This document shows positions 1 to 28,250 of a DNA stretch of 64,000 nt, piece after piece. Made by a program: the position numbers and the translations under genes. Under the pieces are notes generated by a model. That model was not told the DNA's origin, did not search any database, and saw only the letters and a program-made list of their open reading frames with translations. This stretch comes from Pyrocephalus nanus. Taxonomy: Eukaryota > Chordata > Aves > Passeriformes > Tyrannidae. Where the stretch lies: assembly GCA_038380795.1 (NCBI GenBank), contig CM076267.1:14677501-14741500 (forward strand), in the 5' to 3' direction. Within the stretch, counting starts at the first letter, position 1. The number at the start of each line of letters is the position of its first letter.

Positions 1-660
1 ATATGTGAAAGCAGGAAAAAATAGCAACCAAGAAAATTCTTCTAAGGTTTTTCAGTGTGGCATAAATACTAACTCATCAATGCCCCTTCCCTTAAAAATA
101 ACCATAGGGAATTCCATAGGCAAAGAATGCTTTGTAGGGTATTCTGCTGGTAAGTGCTTTGCTACGAGAGAATGCAAGACAAGCTTGTAGACATTCATTC
201 TGCAAACACGTCTTTGCCATGCACACGGCAACACAGTTCTGAAGGCCTCTAACTCTGCAACGTGCTGCATTGTTTAAAGAGGAGAAATGTTGTAGTTGAG
301 AGACATTTTCTGCATGGAGTAGAAATCTCCCTTATTTCAAGGCAGGCTTCTATTATCTTTCACCACCCTCTTAGTGGACACTTCATGACAAAATACAGCT
401 TAGGAGTGCTCAGCTAAATTAGCGCTTTGATCTTCAGTAATTCCACAGCCAAAAACTAAAACCAGATTTATGAAGCAAGAAAGGAAACCGGGGAGGGGAA
501 AAAACCCCCAACCTCGTGGGTGCTGCAATGCACTTCAAATGCAACAGGGGAATAAATAATCCAACATTCACTTTTTCCCCTGACAGAAACATCTCGCAGT
601 ATCTGACCTACATACCCAATTCACAGCATCGCTACCACTGCAGAGCAATCTAAAGACGAG
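1..660. other. Non-coding sequence left of the first CpG island
   Basis: I see no supported coding exon, RNA gene or recognisable repeat here. The short open frames lack splice context and similarity to any family I know. By conserved synteny this could be intron or upstream sequence of MREG, but nothing in the bases shows that. Confidence 0.5.
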
Positions 661-1560
661 AGCCCACAGCATCACCGCGCGATCGCGGCGAGGGTTACGG
701 GAGACACAGGAATATTTGCAAAGCTCGTGAAATACTTAAGGTTTCGCAGCTGCAATTTAAGCAGCGAACATCAGCGAGTGTGTCCCCGGCTCCTCAAACA
801 ACTGCACCGCCACGCAGCTCCACCAGCACCGGGCCGGGGCCGTACCCCCCGGCCCGGGCATCTCCGGGAGCCGGGGCCGCCCCTCGGCCCCCCGGACAGA
901 CCCGCCCGCGGGGCTCCCACACCCCTGGGGCCGCCCCACGCCCGCCCCTTCCCCGCGCACCCACCGACCTGTGTGACGGCGGAGGCCGGGCGGCCGCCGG
1001 GGACCCCCCGCGCTGCCCGGCGGCGGCGGGCGCAGCCCCGGCTGGGCGGGCGGCGCGGAAGGAGCGGCCAGGATTCCGGAGCGGAGCCCACCCCCCCGGG
1101 GGCGGGGGGGAAGGGGCCGGGGCCTGCCCGCGCCGGGGCACGGCGGGGACGGTGACAGGCGGCGCCGAGGCCGGCGCGGCGGGAGCGGGTGGTGGCAGGG
1201 GCGGCGGGAGCGGTGCCGGTGGCGGTGCCGGGGCCGGTGCGGCCGGGCCGGTGCGGGGGTCCCGTGGGGCTCGAGGCGCCGCCGCCGCCGCCCGAGAGCT
1301 CCGCCCCGCGCGCGCCGGGCCCCGTGACGGGCAGGGAGCGCGAGGCGTCACCGCGCGGCGCCGTCACGGCGACGGGGCGGCGCGCGCCCGGGGCTGCCGA
1401 GGCGCGTGCGCGCCGGGACCCCCCTCCCAGGAACGCCGGTTCGAGTCCCGGCCGGGGCCGGACTCTCCGCGGCACCCGCGGGCCCGAGGGCAGCGGGGCC
1501 CTGCGGCTCCTGCCGCCGGTTCCAGCCAGGCGACTCGAGTCTAAGGAAGGCCGGCCTAGT
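660..1560. promoter_or_regulatory. CpG island, probable promoter of an unseen gene (MREG candidate by synteny)
   Basis: The stretch is extremely G+C rich and dense in CpG, with GC-box-like runs and no TATA box, which is the appearance of a vertebrate CpG-island promoter. In amniotes the gene next to the 3' end of PECR is MREG, transcribed away from it on the minus strand, so this island would sit where an MREG promoter is expected. I looked for the MREG first coding exon, which begins with a cysteine-rich N-terminus, in all minus frames and did not find it. A CAG followed by GTCGGT on the minus strand near 968-975 could be a splice donor for a non-coding first exon. The long open frames across the island on both strands are low-complexity (Pro/Ala/Arg/Gly) and are expected from sequence with few stop codons. 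Confidence 0.6.
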
Positions 1561-1627
1561 GAGCTCCCGCGGCTGCGGGATCTGCGCCGTTGAAGGGCAG
1601 GGTGTGAACGCGCACCCCGGTACCACC

Positions 1628-1702
1628 ATGGCCAGCGCTCACTGCAACAAATCCGTCGCCCCTGCCAGGCCCGGAGCGGCAGCTGCCTCAGCCCCCCGGT
1701 GA
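1628..1702 (+). other. Short ORF with a near-ideal Kozak context at the edge of the CpG island
   Basis: A 24-codon frame starts at an ATG preceded by ACCACC and followed by G, which is an excellent initiation context, and ends in TGA. The same frame is open upstream. I recognise no homologue. It could be an upstream or small ORF of a divergent transcript from the island, or chance in GC-rich DNA. It is listed only because the start context is unusually good. Confidence 0.15.
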
Positions 1703-4700
1703 CGCTTTTTAAGACAATTCAGAACGGCGCTGCCGCCTTCAGGTTGCCCATTTCTCCTAGGACTGGCTGAGCCCTCTCTGCAGGAGCCACCTGCTTCCCT
1801 CAGGAAGTCAACACACGCAAGGAAGAAGGATGCTATCCCAAATTAATCAGCGAGGAAGCAGTCCCTGATACGTAGCAGGACAGCTATTATTGCAACCCTT
1901 GAAGTCTAAGTAGCCGATGACTGTAAATAATACCGTGGCACTGTAATTAGTTTTATACAGGTTTAACAATAACCTTACAGGAACGAACCATTGTGTACGA
2001 GATGCACGAATGACCTGTGCGTGTTTAGCAAACGCCCTTCTGAGACACCCTGGCAGGCGATGCGTGTTCGGAGAGCGCTGGACCGAGGCACAGGGATCTG
2101 TGATCTGTGCTGCGGCACCTGACTCCAGAGCACAGTAATCCCCGCTGAGCTGCTGCTCACATGCTGCTTTCTGGTCATGTGCTCAGAGGTATTTAACATG
2201 TAAGACAATTAGAGGTTTGTAAAGCCTGCACAAGCCCTCAAAACCTACCCAAAACAAGGGCTGGGGGGGTATTTTGATCACTCTAAACAAACCCGAGGAA
2301 AAAACACTTGAACGGAAGTTTAAGCTTTACATGTCAATGTCCATTGAAATTGACATATGAAACTAAAAAATTGCACATCCGGTCCATTGCTGGATTGTTT
2401 TGCGATGTTCCACTGAAATAGGCTGCAGAGAATGATAAAACCAAATACTAGCATTGTTTTAAAAATCCATTGAAGAAGACGGTGCTAAAGAATGACCAAC
2501 TGATGAAGCACATCCAAGAAAGGCACAGGGCACTGAATCACACTGATTCCAGAGCCAACATGAAGGAGACATAGTCATCTCCCAAAGCTAAGACATTCTG
2601 TTCCACAGTTGGCAAAATTGTCAGCAGTGTTCATGAGATACTTGTCATGACCACAAGTCTTGAACCAGACAGTTAAAAAGGTGACCTTTTCTGCCAAATG
2701 ATAGGGCCAAGAAATAAATAGAGCCAAGAAAACTGCTGATGTGTGATGCTCCTGTACCATCAAGCAAGATCAATGAGCCACAGCTGCTTACACAGCTCTG
2801 AAAACACATCCAGTGTTTCCCTTGCCTTAATGTTACAGTTCATGGCCATTTGTCAGCTTTAGCACCCTGCAAATGGATTTCACTAATGGAGGAGGGGTTA
2901 GTGAACAGTTTGTTTTCAAGACAAAGTTCCCTCACTTCAGAAGAAGCCAGCAAGGTTTGTGGAAAATCATCCCACATTCCTCTGCCCATGTGGTCCTTTG
3001 TGTATCTGCACAAAGCTTGCACAGCTCAGAGCACTCTCACATCGCAACAGTGCTTTGCAGAGCCATCAGTACTAACGCACCATAATCCCTAAATCACAGC
3101 ATCGTCAATATAAGGAACAGGATAAACAGCTAAATATTGACTTTGAGATAAAAAATATCTATCGACACCAGGGACCAGCACTTATGACAGTGGCTCAGCC
3201 CAAACCCAGGGGCATGTTTCTGGGATCAGGTGTCATGCTACAGGAACAAAATAAAGCTTACAGAAAGTGTAATTGCTGATATGGAAAATAACAGTATAAA
3301 AATAGCTGACAGGAGCTACAATAAAGTATATCAGTTATTTATGCATTCAGTACAAATCCTGTACAGGCAACAGAAACTGGGAAGTGTGGGGGTGGAAATT
3401 ATAGGGTAAGCACATCTTAGGATAGTGTACTCAGGCAATTGACTGAAATCTGGCAGAATGGCTCTCCCTGAATTCCAGAATCAATACCTCATTGCAGTAA
3501 GAGGTTCTCACCTCCTACATGTATTGCTTGAGGCTAACCAGTGCCTGTATAAGTCAGCACTACAGCCGTAGCTTCTAAACTTTAAAATGGGAACAAACCA
3601 GCCCCTTTTCATAGCCATGCCATCCTCCTCCTTTTTCTCCTCAAGTTTCTCAGCCTCCCCACCACTCCTTCCTATAGCTTGCACCATATTACCACATTTT
3701 GAACTACATCCAGAAAAGGATCTAGTTACATCAGAGATTAATTTCATTTTAAGCAAATGAGGGGTTAACTGGCAAAGGAACAAGCTGCTGCAGACAGAGC
3801 AGATAAGGGAAGACAAAATGGCTTCTTCTGGGAAGAAAAGTAGTGTAAAGTTTGTGATGCCAGAATGTTATAACATGATCCGGTCTTTCCTCACCAGCAA
3901 GAGCACCAACAGTGTTTACAAATTTAAATCCAGCTCACATGCATTAAGCAAACAGCAGCATTATTTCAAACCTTTGCTAGTCATGTCTGCTACACTCCTC
4001 TGCCTTTCCATGTCACAAAGAAACATGTGCCTGCATCTCAGCAGTTCCAGTTCCTCCCAATACAATGCACCATCACTGGAATGCTGATGCCAAAAGAGAG
4101 GAAGAGCAAATAGCTTTGGGAGGACAGTCCTAAACCACTGCTGGAAGATTCGTAAAGATGTACTGTACACTCTAAGTGAGCTTGGGCAGCAGTATTGATA
4201 GGTTTCTCTGCTCCAACTCCATCACTGAAGTTTATGAAGCAACTCATTTACCTTTAGGATTCAGCCACATTCAGTAACCCCGAACACAGACGCTCTTGAC
4301 TTTACTAATACAACAATTTCCCCAATGCCTGCAGCGCTCAGCCATTTAACACAGGTCTGCTACTTGAGATGGCAAGAGGAAACTGGGAGATGCTGATGAG
4401 AAGCATATGAAATTACACTATCTGGCAAAGAGCACACTTTCTTAAAGATTATATGGGATATTCTATACAACTATTCAAAAGACTAAACATAGCCACAAAT
4501 GCTTGTTACAAGCAACAGTTGCCTTGTATTTTTTTAATTTACATCTTAAGGTAGACAATGGACATTATTGCAGAATGTCACTGCACAGACTATATTCCCT
4601 TTACCAAACACAAAACCTGTAAATCTTTAAAGAATGAAGATTTTTTACAACACAGACTTCATTTTACATTAAGTAAACTCACAGAATAATAAAACTTCAT

Positions 4701-7318
4701 TTTATGCTAAATAAGTACCCTGAATGAGCAATATTCTGCGTAACACACAGAGTATCTGTAAAACATAAGGCAAGTACAATTGGCAGTTGAACTACATTGC
4801 TGTCACAAATGTAAAGTTTTACAACACATATTCAAGATATAACACCAGAGAGTGGAGCAAAGTAGCAGCTGATAAGCACCAATTCATCAGTCAAATAAAT
4901 ATCTGGTAAGGGATAGGCAGAATAGGTACAGGCTTAGCCAGAGGTAAATATTAAAGCAACGAAAGAGGGATTTCTAACAGAATGGCAAGTGTAACTGTCA
5001 TTCCAACAGTCTTCTCTTTGCTTACTACAACTGTGCAGCGCAGCAAACATTTAAGTTTCCGTCTTTGGACAGTGTATTTCCCTGATTCCTCAGCCCTTTT
5101 CTCATAGTTGCCTTCACCTTGCTTGTAAAATAAATAAAATAACATCAAGCCCTGTTCTCTGAACTTCAGATACCCAAATGTTACACAGGTCGAGGATATT
5201 TTGCTACCACACCCATTTTTTTAACCTCTCAATGCCCTTTGATCAAGGGCTGTTGGCATAGGAAGAGCTTTGCTGCAGCTGATACTATCTGCAGCACTAA
5301 CAGCACAAACATTCATGCTGCCAGCTGACACAACACTGGGTTCCTGCAAGGTGCTGCAAAACTTTTAAAATCATTTTAATCTGCATAAAAATGGATCAAA
5401 GAGACAAGACCAAAATAAAACCTCTGTTCTGAGAATTAAAAATTTCATGTCCTCCATGGTGCAAGAAGAGAACACAAAACCCAAACAAATACAAATAAAC
5501 AAAACAAAATCAACTAACAAACAAGAACGCCTGTGATTACTGCTAAACCATTACAGCGAGGAGTTACTATCCTAATATCTAACAAACTGTGATAAGCATT
5601 TTAACATTGGTCACAGTAAGGGGAATGTTAGTAGTATTACTGGTGCAAAAAAAAGAAAAAGAAAAAAAGTGGAGAACACTGATGTTTCCCCTTCTCCTTT
5701 TGAGGATGCGTTTTCTGTATTCTTAAACCAGAGCATTCTGAGTATATTTTCCTACTGTACTAAGCTGCAGCACTTTATGGCTCTGCAAATGCTGGCTGTT
5801 TCAGCTTCCTGCCAGGGAAAAAGCACACACAGCCTCTTCTAAAGAACTAGCTTTTATCTTCATGGTGCATCCACTGCTTTGCTGAAAGCTGAAGAAGGAG
5901 AGGTCAAATAAAAGGTCCTTTAATTCATCCCAAGCAGAAAGGTTTGTTATAGTTCTTACTTGTGAAGGAGTTTATTAATTGCAGACTGAACCTATCACCC
6001 ACACAGGTGAATGCTCACCTTTCTAATATTCCATTTCCTGAGATGAATGATGCATTTCACCATCATGACATATATAAGACCCTTCTTTATGAATATTCAC
6101 ACTCCAGCATAGTTAAAGAGGAAATTTGCAAGATGAAAAATTTATTATTTCCAAGTTTATACTCAAATTCTGCAGTGAACAGTTCTGGGATATAATAAAA
6201 GTAATTTAGTTTTAGCAATTCACTTCCATCTCACATCAAATCCACAGTCCATGTGTATCATAGAAACTCACATTCAAACAAAGAGAAAGTAAATTCCACA
6301 AGTCTCAAGCACACACATTCACATTTAACCTTCTTTTCCAAAAAGACTTTAAGAACGTAGAAATAATGTCTTAATAAACTAAATAATTTCATTCAATGCA
6401 ATGGGCTAGACTTCTAGAGTTAGTTATCTAACAGGTGCTTTTGCTTCCAGGAATTCTCTTACTGCATACCCTGAACTAATATTTGCAATAATCAAAATAT
6501 ACCTCACACAACGTTTGAAAAAGCTGAATTCATCTCTGAACAAGTTTCTCACAACTGCATAAATGATCATCCAGTTACTAAGGAAGAAGAATACACCCGA
6601 AAGAGCATATATTTAGACTCAAACCTCTCTTCCCACCCAAAAACGGAATTCAGATTTTCATGAAAAGCAATCTATATGTACCTACGTAAGAACCCCTATT
6701 TTACTGAAAAACACAAAGGCCAAACATCTTGGCAGAGTAGAAGCAACTGGCAGACTCTTACATTCAGTTCAAAATGAAGTCATAAAAGTTCACTTCTATT
6801 GCAGCAACTTGATTCCACAAATTTCAGTTGCTACAGCAAACACCGTCATTACTTATTTTTTATATTTTCACTAAAGATGGCAGACATGGGAACATTTGCC
6901 TTAAAGTGAATGAGAAAAACTACAAACACAGCCTTTTCAAGATACACTGCAAGATTTCTGGTTTTTAAATGGCATCTCCGCATTATTCACAAAAATCACA
7001 TCTGTTTTAGAGACACTGATGAACAAAGTTCTGTTACCATTGTAAGATATGGATAAAGCATTTTAACTGGTAAACAAAGGATTACAAATCTCTCCTTTAC
7101 TAGTATAGCACATTGCAGAGAACACTGCATTACACACCACAGATTTTGCTTCAAGATTTTGCACGATGAATCGCTACCACTTTCCATCCAACTTTAACTG
7201 TATATTCAAGTTTAAATTCATCTGATTATTCTATTATCACATTTAAGTAGCAGTCAGTTTAACTCTATTGTGACTGTATTTGCAAGCAATTCAAAACATT
7301 CCCAATACGATATGCCAA
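1703..7318. other. Intergenic region between the CpG island and the 3' end of PECR
   Basis: There is no gene I can support. The base composition falls to AT-rich beyond the island. Open frames are short and unsupported, and none continues across plausible splice sites into a known protein. There is a C/A-rich low-complexity patch near 5478-5525 and a purine-rich tract near 5647-5669. PECR 3' untranslated sequence may extend into the right end. Confidence 0.5.
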
Positions 7319-7324
7319 TTTATT
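7319..7324 (-). terminator. PECR: Candidate PECR polyadenylation signal (AATAAA on the minus strand)
   Basis: A canonical AATAAA hexamer on the minus strand lies about 510 bases beyond the PECR stop codon. That would give a 3' UTR of ordinary length. Other AT-rich hexamer-like sequences lie nearby, so the site actually used is uncertain. Confidence 0.4.
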
Positions 7325-7836
7325 TTAAATATTACTAAGAGTATTCCACCTTATTTTAAATTATTTTCAGAGAAATACTTACTCTACTTGGTCTTTAAAA
7401 CCATTGTTGAGCACTCAGTGTGTGGCTGAACAGAAATAGTGTACAGATAACAATTACCTCAATGGTTACTGATGCAACTAATAACAAGATATTTAAAGTA
7501 CCTTCTCCCTTAATTGAAGGATTCCAAAACATTCCCTCTCGGCTCCCTTCACTTCAAAATAAGTATTTTTTCTATTCACTTCTGGCTGGGATTCTTCATT
7601 AGTTAATCTCTATGCAAATGGACAATTTGTATTTTATACCTCCCCTTCCCAAAAGACTGAATGGCAAGTGATATTTCCTGTGTACAGTCTTTCAAGTTTT
7701 AAATATAAACCAATGAAAATCAAGGCACTCAGTGTAGTTACACATGAGAAATAAAATTATTAATGAGAATGATAAGCTCAAATCACAAAGATTATCAGCA
7801 AGTGTGTAACTGGGAATAAGGTGAAATCTCCTTCTT

Positions 7837-22584
<14,748 letters not shown>

Positions 22585-22639
22585 TCACACCGCCCCCGCC
22601 GAGTGACGCGCGGCCCCGCCCGCCCGGGGCTCAGCGCCG

Positions 22640-22718
22640 GGGACGGCGGCGGCGGAGCGGCGGCACCAGCGCTGCCGGCGGTGCCCGGGATCCTGCGGCG
22701 CAGCTCCGCGGGCGGTAG
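22640..22718 (+). other. TMEM169: Inferred non-coding exon 1 of TMEM169
   Basis: The 3' boundary is supported by a near-consensus donor, TAG followed by GTAAGA, at 22718/22719 inside the CpG island. The 5' end is a guess. The exon holds no start codon that leads into TMEM169. The assignment is inferred from position and the island. Confidence 0.4.
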
Positions 22719-25700
22719 GTAAGAGCGGGCGGCTGTGCGGGGTCAGGAACGCCCAGGTCCGACCCCAGCCCCGCGGGGGAGACACCGCTCAGCGCCGGGG
22801 AGGGGTCGGTGCCGCCGGTGGCGCCCCGGGGTCGCTGCTGCAGCAGCGAGCGCCCACCTGCCCCCAGCCGCGGTCGGGTTGCCGTGTTTTTCCGCACCAC
22901 TCCGGGTCACCTTCCCCATGGACGCGGGCAGGCACGCTCAGGATCAGCGGGAGCGGAGCCCGGGCCGGGGGAATGCCCATGGGGTGTCACAGTGCGCAGG
23001 GAAAGGTGCTGGTGTGCGCCGGCCACGGACCTGCGGGCGGGGAGTCCTCTCTCTGCGCCCTGGAGGCTGAGGATGTAGCGTTTACCGTGTCCCCGGTATA
23101 GTCATTTTGGGCTAAGATGCCTTTGTGGTGCTGTTCCCCCCTCCCCAGCCCCAGAAATCGCCCAAACTAAGCGTAGTATTAATGGCTTAATTGACACAGA
23201 GAACAGCCAACATTATTTTCCTTTCTATCCTACAGTGAAGTGACAGAGCATCTTTGTCAATTGCAGGTGATATTAACCAGCGCTGATGTGCCCAGCAGCG
23301 TCTGTGTGCATGTTTAGTGTCTTTCCAGGCATCTCCTATGCCCTTTTCAATAGAAGAGATGTTTGAAAGTATGTCTTAATTTTGTCTCGTCATTTTTGCC
23401 TTAGGAGAGTTGTCTAATATGAGAAGACAGTAGAATTTTTCTTTTAAAAAAGACACACATAGGTAAAGTGGGAGAATCACTGAGTCTGTTGTGGTTTTCT
23501 CATTTGTTAAACAAATTTATTTACTTTTCCCAAAACATTTTCTGAGGTTTAATACTTTAAATCTGAGACAATTTTAGGATAACATCTTTATCCTGCATTT
23601 CAGTGTTTTTTGACAGAAACTGTATATCCTCCTTTAAAGTGTAGGGAAGAGAAGGCATAGAGAAGTTAGCAGTATGTCCAGGCTCATTCAGCAAAGGGTG
23701 GCAAGACAAGAGTGGATTTCTGAGTAGTGGCTTAGGCCAGTGAGACAACCATTAGAAAAATTTGCCTTTATTTGGGTGGGTTAATTTTTGTAGAATGCTT
23801 TAATGTTTTAAAGAACTCCACTTTCTGGAGGTAAAACATGAAGCACTGTGAGTGATACTGCAAAAAAAAAATTTCCCCTCCTTTAATTGTCTTCCACAAT
23901 CTGAGACTTCGCAGATCCCTATTAACTGTCTCTGGCTGCCCTACATATCTCAGGCAGGCTGTATCAAAGCGATCATTAATTAATCCCAGGGAGAAGCACT
24001 CATCTGTGCTAGTGAATTAGATCTTCATACTCCAACCTTCCTGCCATCCCAACTGAGCTGCAGGGCTCCAAAGGAAATCCAGAGAGCCTCTATGCTCATG
24101 TGACCTCCTTGATATCACTATTAAATGATTTTTTTTCCCCCTATCAGGATATATTGCTTGCTTTTTGGAATTTTTCAGTAGCCACAGAAATGCAATTAAT
24201 AAGGGACTGAATGTGTGGGTTAAGATTCTGTTAGTGATGGGTGGGAGGAGAAAGGGGAAAGGTATACAGACTGGAGAAGAAGGAGAGAAAAGGAGACATC
24301 CATTCCTTGGCCACCAGTGAAGGGTAGCCTCTTCTGGTACAAAATCTATCCACAAAGAATAGAGCTAACCAATACTCACAGACATTTTCAGCAAGGCAGT
24401 GGCTTCTGTTCACTGCTGTGTAGGTTGCCTTTGAACCAAGGATTCAAACTGTACCTTTGTGTGACTTGATTTTACTCCAGGGCTTGAAATTCAAAATTAT
24501 TTAAGCTGAAAGGGAGAAAATCTTATTAACTAAAATCAATTTTAATCTTCTCATATGCTTGTTCTTTCTTAATCACAAAGGAATGTTAATTTTATTGATA
24601 GCACTAAAACATGTTAGGCTGTCACTACATGCAGCCATAGTGGTAAATTAGTAAGCAGAAGGCTCTTACATATTTATGTTACTCTATAAACTTAATGTTC
24701 AGATTCTGAATTTTTATGTGTTAGAAAATAGTGTCTGATTAGACAGCTTATTCTTTATTTTTTCAGTATATGTCAGCTTGAATTTGGAAGAAAATAAATC
24801 TGCATTTAAAGCCTCGGAGTCGAAATTTTCATTTTTTGGAGTTAACTATCTGAATTTTTTTTGCCTTGGTATATCTATCACTTTAAAAATTCAAAAATCA
24901 AAATGACACATTTAGAAAAAATAATTAATCTGTATTTTTTTCCAGTTGTCATCTCCTTTGGAGTTGTCGGATTAGCACGTCATTCTTGAACATTTACTTT
25001 TTTTATTTATATATCAAAGAGGAAAAACTAGATTTCCTGTTTTTACAGCTCCCAGATTGTATCTTGGCTTTGAATGAACTAGTTCAATTTGTTGAGATGA
25101 ATAGGAAACTCTGCATTTTCAGAAAAGGCTACTTTTGTCCAAAGCTGATGTGCTTGGCCAGCCTATGGCTCAGCTATTCAGCTGATGACATCTGCCAGTC
25201 CAGAACTCTGCCATGCTTTAAAAATCCTGGCACTGATATGTACTGCCTTAATAATTCCTTGTATCATGCTATCCTTCAGGGTGTCTGTGCCCTCCTGTAG
25301 CTTGTAATCCTTTTTGGCAAGGGGGAAGGTCTCACAGTTGTTAAATACCAACCTGGTGTGAGAAAACAGATGGCTCCAAACAGGAGAGAAACCTCCACAG
25401 GATCCAAACCCCAGGAGAGGTATCCCTAGGGTCAGCAATCTGACAAGGAGGCAAGAGCAGAAGAGATTTAATGAAAAGCGTCTTAATGCCAGAAACAAAA
25501 TTTTAATGTCAGAGACCATTTCTGACAGAGGGTTTTTGCAAAAAAACCATGGTTGCACTGCAGCAGCCTCTGCTTTGGCAGACCCCACTCTTGTAGGTGC
25601 TTCAGGTTCGTATCTTCTCCTGGGATACCAAACTACACAAAGTATAGCAACACTAATTTCTTCCCTCCCCATACCTATTACAAGAAATGCCTGGATTGAG

Positions 25701-28222
25701 CCAAAACCAAATGAAAACCAGTGTGAGTTTCAGTGTCTTTACCTCTCTGGACCTTTCAGTGGGATTATGCAACAGGCCTTGTTGGAAATCCCTGCTACTT
25801 TCACCTCCTGTACATTCTTCCCTGAGACTGTTCTTCCTTTCATTATTTCTCACCAGCAAGTGAGAGCGTTGCTGTTTTGTGGCCTCTGGTTTCCATGTCA
25901 GAACAGCCTCCTGGTCAGCCCTAGCTGATGTTCAGGCTCTCTGGTCAATTAATCTCTTTAGGGACTTCCTCTCTGGAAAGGTACTTTACTCTCAGCCGTA
26001 TCTTGGGGGATTTCAGTCTAATTAGGAGATAATCAGGATTTTACAGCCTTTCATCATTATCCCTAGGAATTTCATTCCAGTGATGAAAAAAAATGCAGGA
26101 GATACCAAGAAAGACATCCCACTCAAAGCAGAGTTCGTAGTGGTGCAAGATGTAGAATATCAGCATCAAACAGTTTGAAACAGGTACGTTGACAGATTTT
26201 CTAAATAATCACACACCCTGCTAATACCATACTAATGATACGAAATCATTCACTTGTCTGCAATTCAAAATGCTGCATTTTTAATATCCCGGCATCATGG
26301 ATCTCTATCTGCACTTGTATCCAATCGCAAGTCCCCTGAGCCAAGTAATTCCTGCTGCTGGAGATACTGTCTAAATACCTTAGATTATATTTACTGTGCA
26401 ATGCATTAAACAATCCTGAATCACTCCCAGGGGAATCTTCCAGTTCTCTCTCTGTGTAGTTGTGCTCTCCAGCAATTCCTGGGCTGCAGCCAGGCGTTAC
26501 TCTGAGCAAGTTCTGATTGAAGCCCCCAAATATCTTGCCTAAATAAGAATCATAGACTGTATCCTCATCTTAGTATTTTTCAGATGATCCTTTCCAGACC
26601 GGATTTACAATTGACTGCGTTTTCCATTAGGCTGTATGACTGCAACTGCTTCCTCTCTAATTGCAAATATTTCGATGAGTGGTCTCTTCATTTTGTCTGA
26701 GTAAAACATTGGGGTGCTTGATCTTGCCAATATAGAGCAGGGCAAGAAAGGGGACTGAGATGGTCAGGGGTCTTCTGAGTAGTGAGGAAGGAAAAAGAGC
26801 CTGAGATGCCAACAAGGATCCTTGTTTTTAATTATTGTCAAGGTCAGACGATAGTCTAGCATGCATTAAAACATCCTCTTGAGAGCAGTGCATGGTGGAG
26901 GTCTTGCAGTCCTTCACTGACATCACCTGCCAGCCAGGTCTGTAGCAGATGCTTTGTGTCAGCCCAGCTGTGTCACACCCGCCACTGGTGCTTCATGCCT
27001 TTGGAGGCTTCAGGCACAGCAACTCCTGGTGTTTTTTACTTGCACATACGTGTGTGTATACACTCTGTAGAAGGTATTCTCTCTGGTAAGAGAGGTGAGG
27101 AGCTCAAAACTCCATTTTCATGTACTACATGCTTGCTCTGTTGTTACTGTTTTCTAGGCATCTGCTTGGATGCCTGGACGGGAGGAGGCACACCTCCAGT
27201 TTGTTGAATGCAGTAAGTTCCTACTGCATCTTCCAATCACAAGATAGAACAAATTGGGTATTATACCAATAAAAATAGATGCTACACATGATCCTAGCCT
27301 AATAAAAGCACTGCTGTGGAGGCAGGATATTGGACTAAAATTGGTGGGATTGACTAAATTCAGCTGTTCCTATGGTATGGTGTAATCCAGCAGTGACTTG
27401 GTGGATGGGGTAGCGATTACAATCAGCACCTGATGTTTCAAGGTGCAAGATGGCCTGTTTTGGCAAATGCAGAACTGAGGGGTAGAGCAGGGGAACAGAA
27501 AAAGTGTCTCTCCACTTTATGGTTGACATTTTTTTCCCCACAAGATTTAGGGATTCTGTTTACTCAAGATTCATATCTAAATGCTTGGTTTGCTTTGAAG
27601 ATTTCAAACCAACTTCCATTTCCAAGTCATGCTGCTTTGAAAGCCTTGGTTGTCTTTAAAGGCTAATGTGCATATGCCATTCCTTGACATTTTTAGCACT
27701 GTATAATAAAGAAACAAATATAATCCATGTGGAGGTACAGGAAAGCTTTGTGTCCTTTGTCTCAATTTTTCTTTCTTTCAGCAGTCTGGACAAAGAAGTG
27801 GGAGGACAAGGGCAGGACAGGACTTCAGGCTTTTGCTCTAAAAGAAGGTAGACCAGCACAGTTTGAGGATTTAAAAAAAGTTGGTATGCAAGAAATCGAT
27901 TAGGCATTTCATATATAAAATAAAAATGCTCAGCTATTTTTTTATGCTGTCTTCCAGTCTTCAGTAATAAGTGATCTACACAGCAGTTATTATTCTGTGA
28001 CATTTGGAAAAGTTATGGAACAGCAGAGGAAAATAAAAAGACCTGATTCATAAAACATATGCTCTGTAAAATGTCCTTGACTTTAAAAAAAAAATCCTTT
28101 GAAAATGTCATTCAGAAACAGTATACTAATACTTCGTAATGCCTCTCTCTGCTACTTTTTTTTTTTTTTTGTATCTGTAGAATACTGTCAGCAAGCATTT
28201 TGGTGTCTTATGGAAGGATGGA

Positions 28223-28250
28223 AGCATGGCCCCAGGAGCATGGCCCCAGG
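28223..28250. repeat. 14-base tandem duplication
   Basis: AGCATGGCCCCAGG occurs twice head-to-tail. It is a small slippage repeat in the TMEM169 intron. Confidence 0.75.

Noticed and set aside
1430..1462. GGTTCGAGTCC resembles the T-arm / B box of a tRNA gene.
   Set aside because: The five-pair T stem cannot be formed correctly and no A box, anticodon arm or acceptor stem lies at the right distance upstream; it is GC-island coincidence.
771..1475. Long Pro/Ala/Arg/Gly-rich open frames on both strands of the first CpG island.
   Set aside because: GC-rich DNA has few stop codons; the frames overlap on both strands, are low-complexity and match no protein I know, including MREG.
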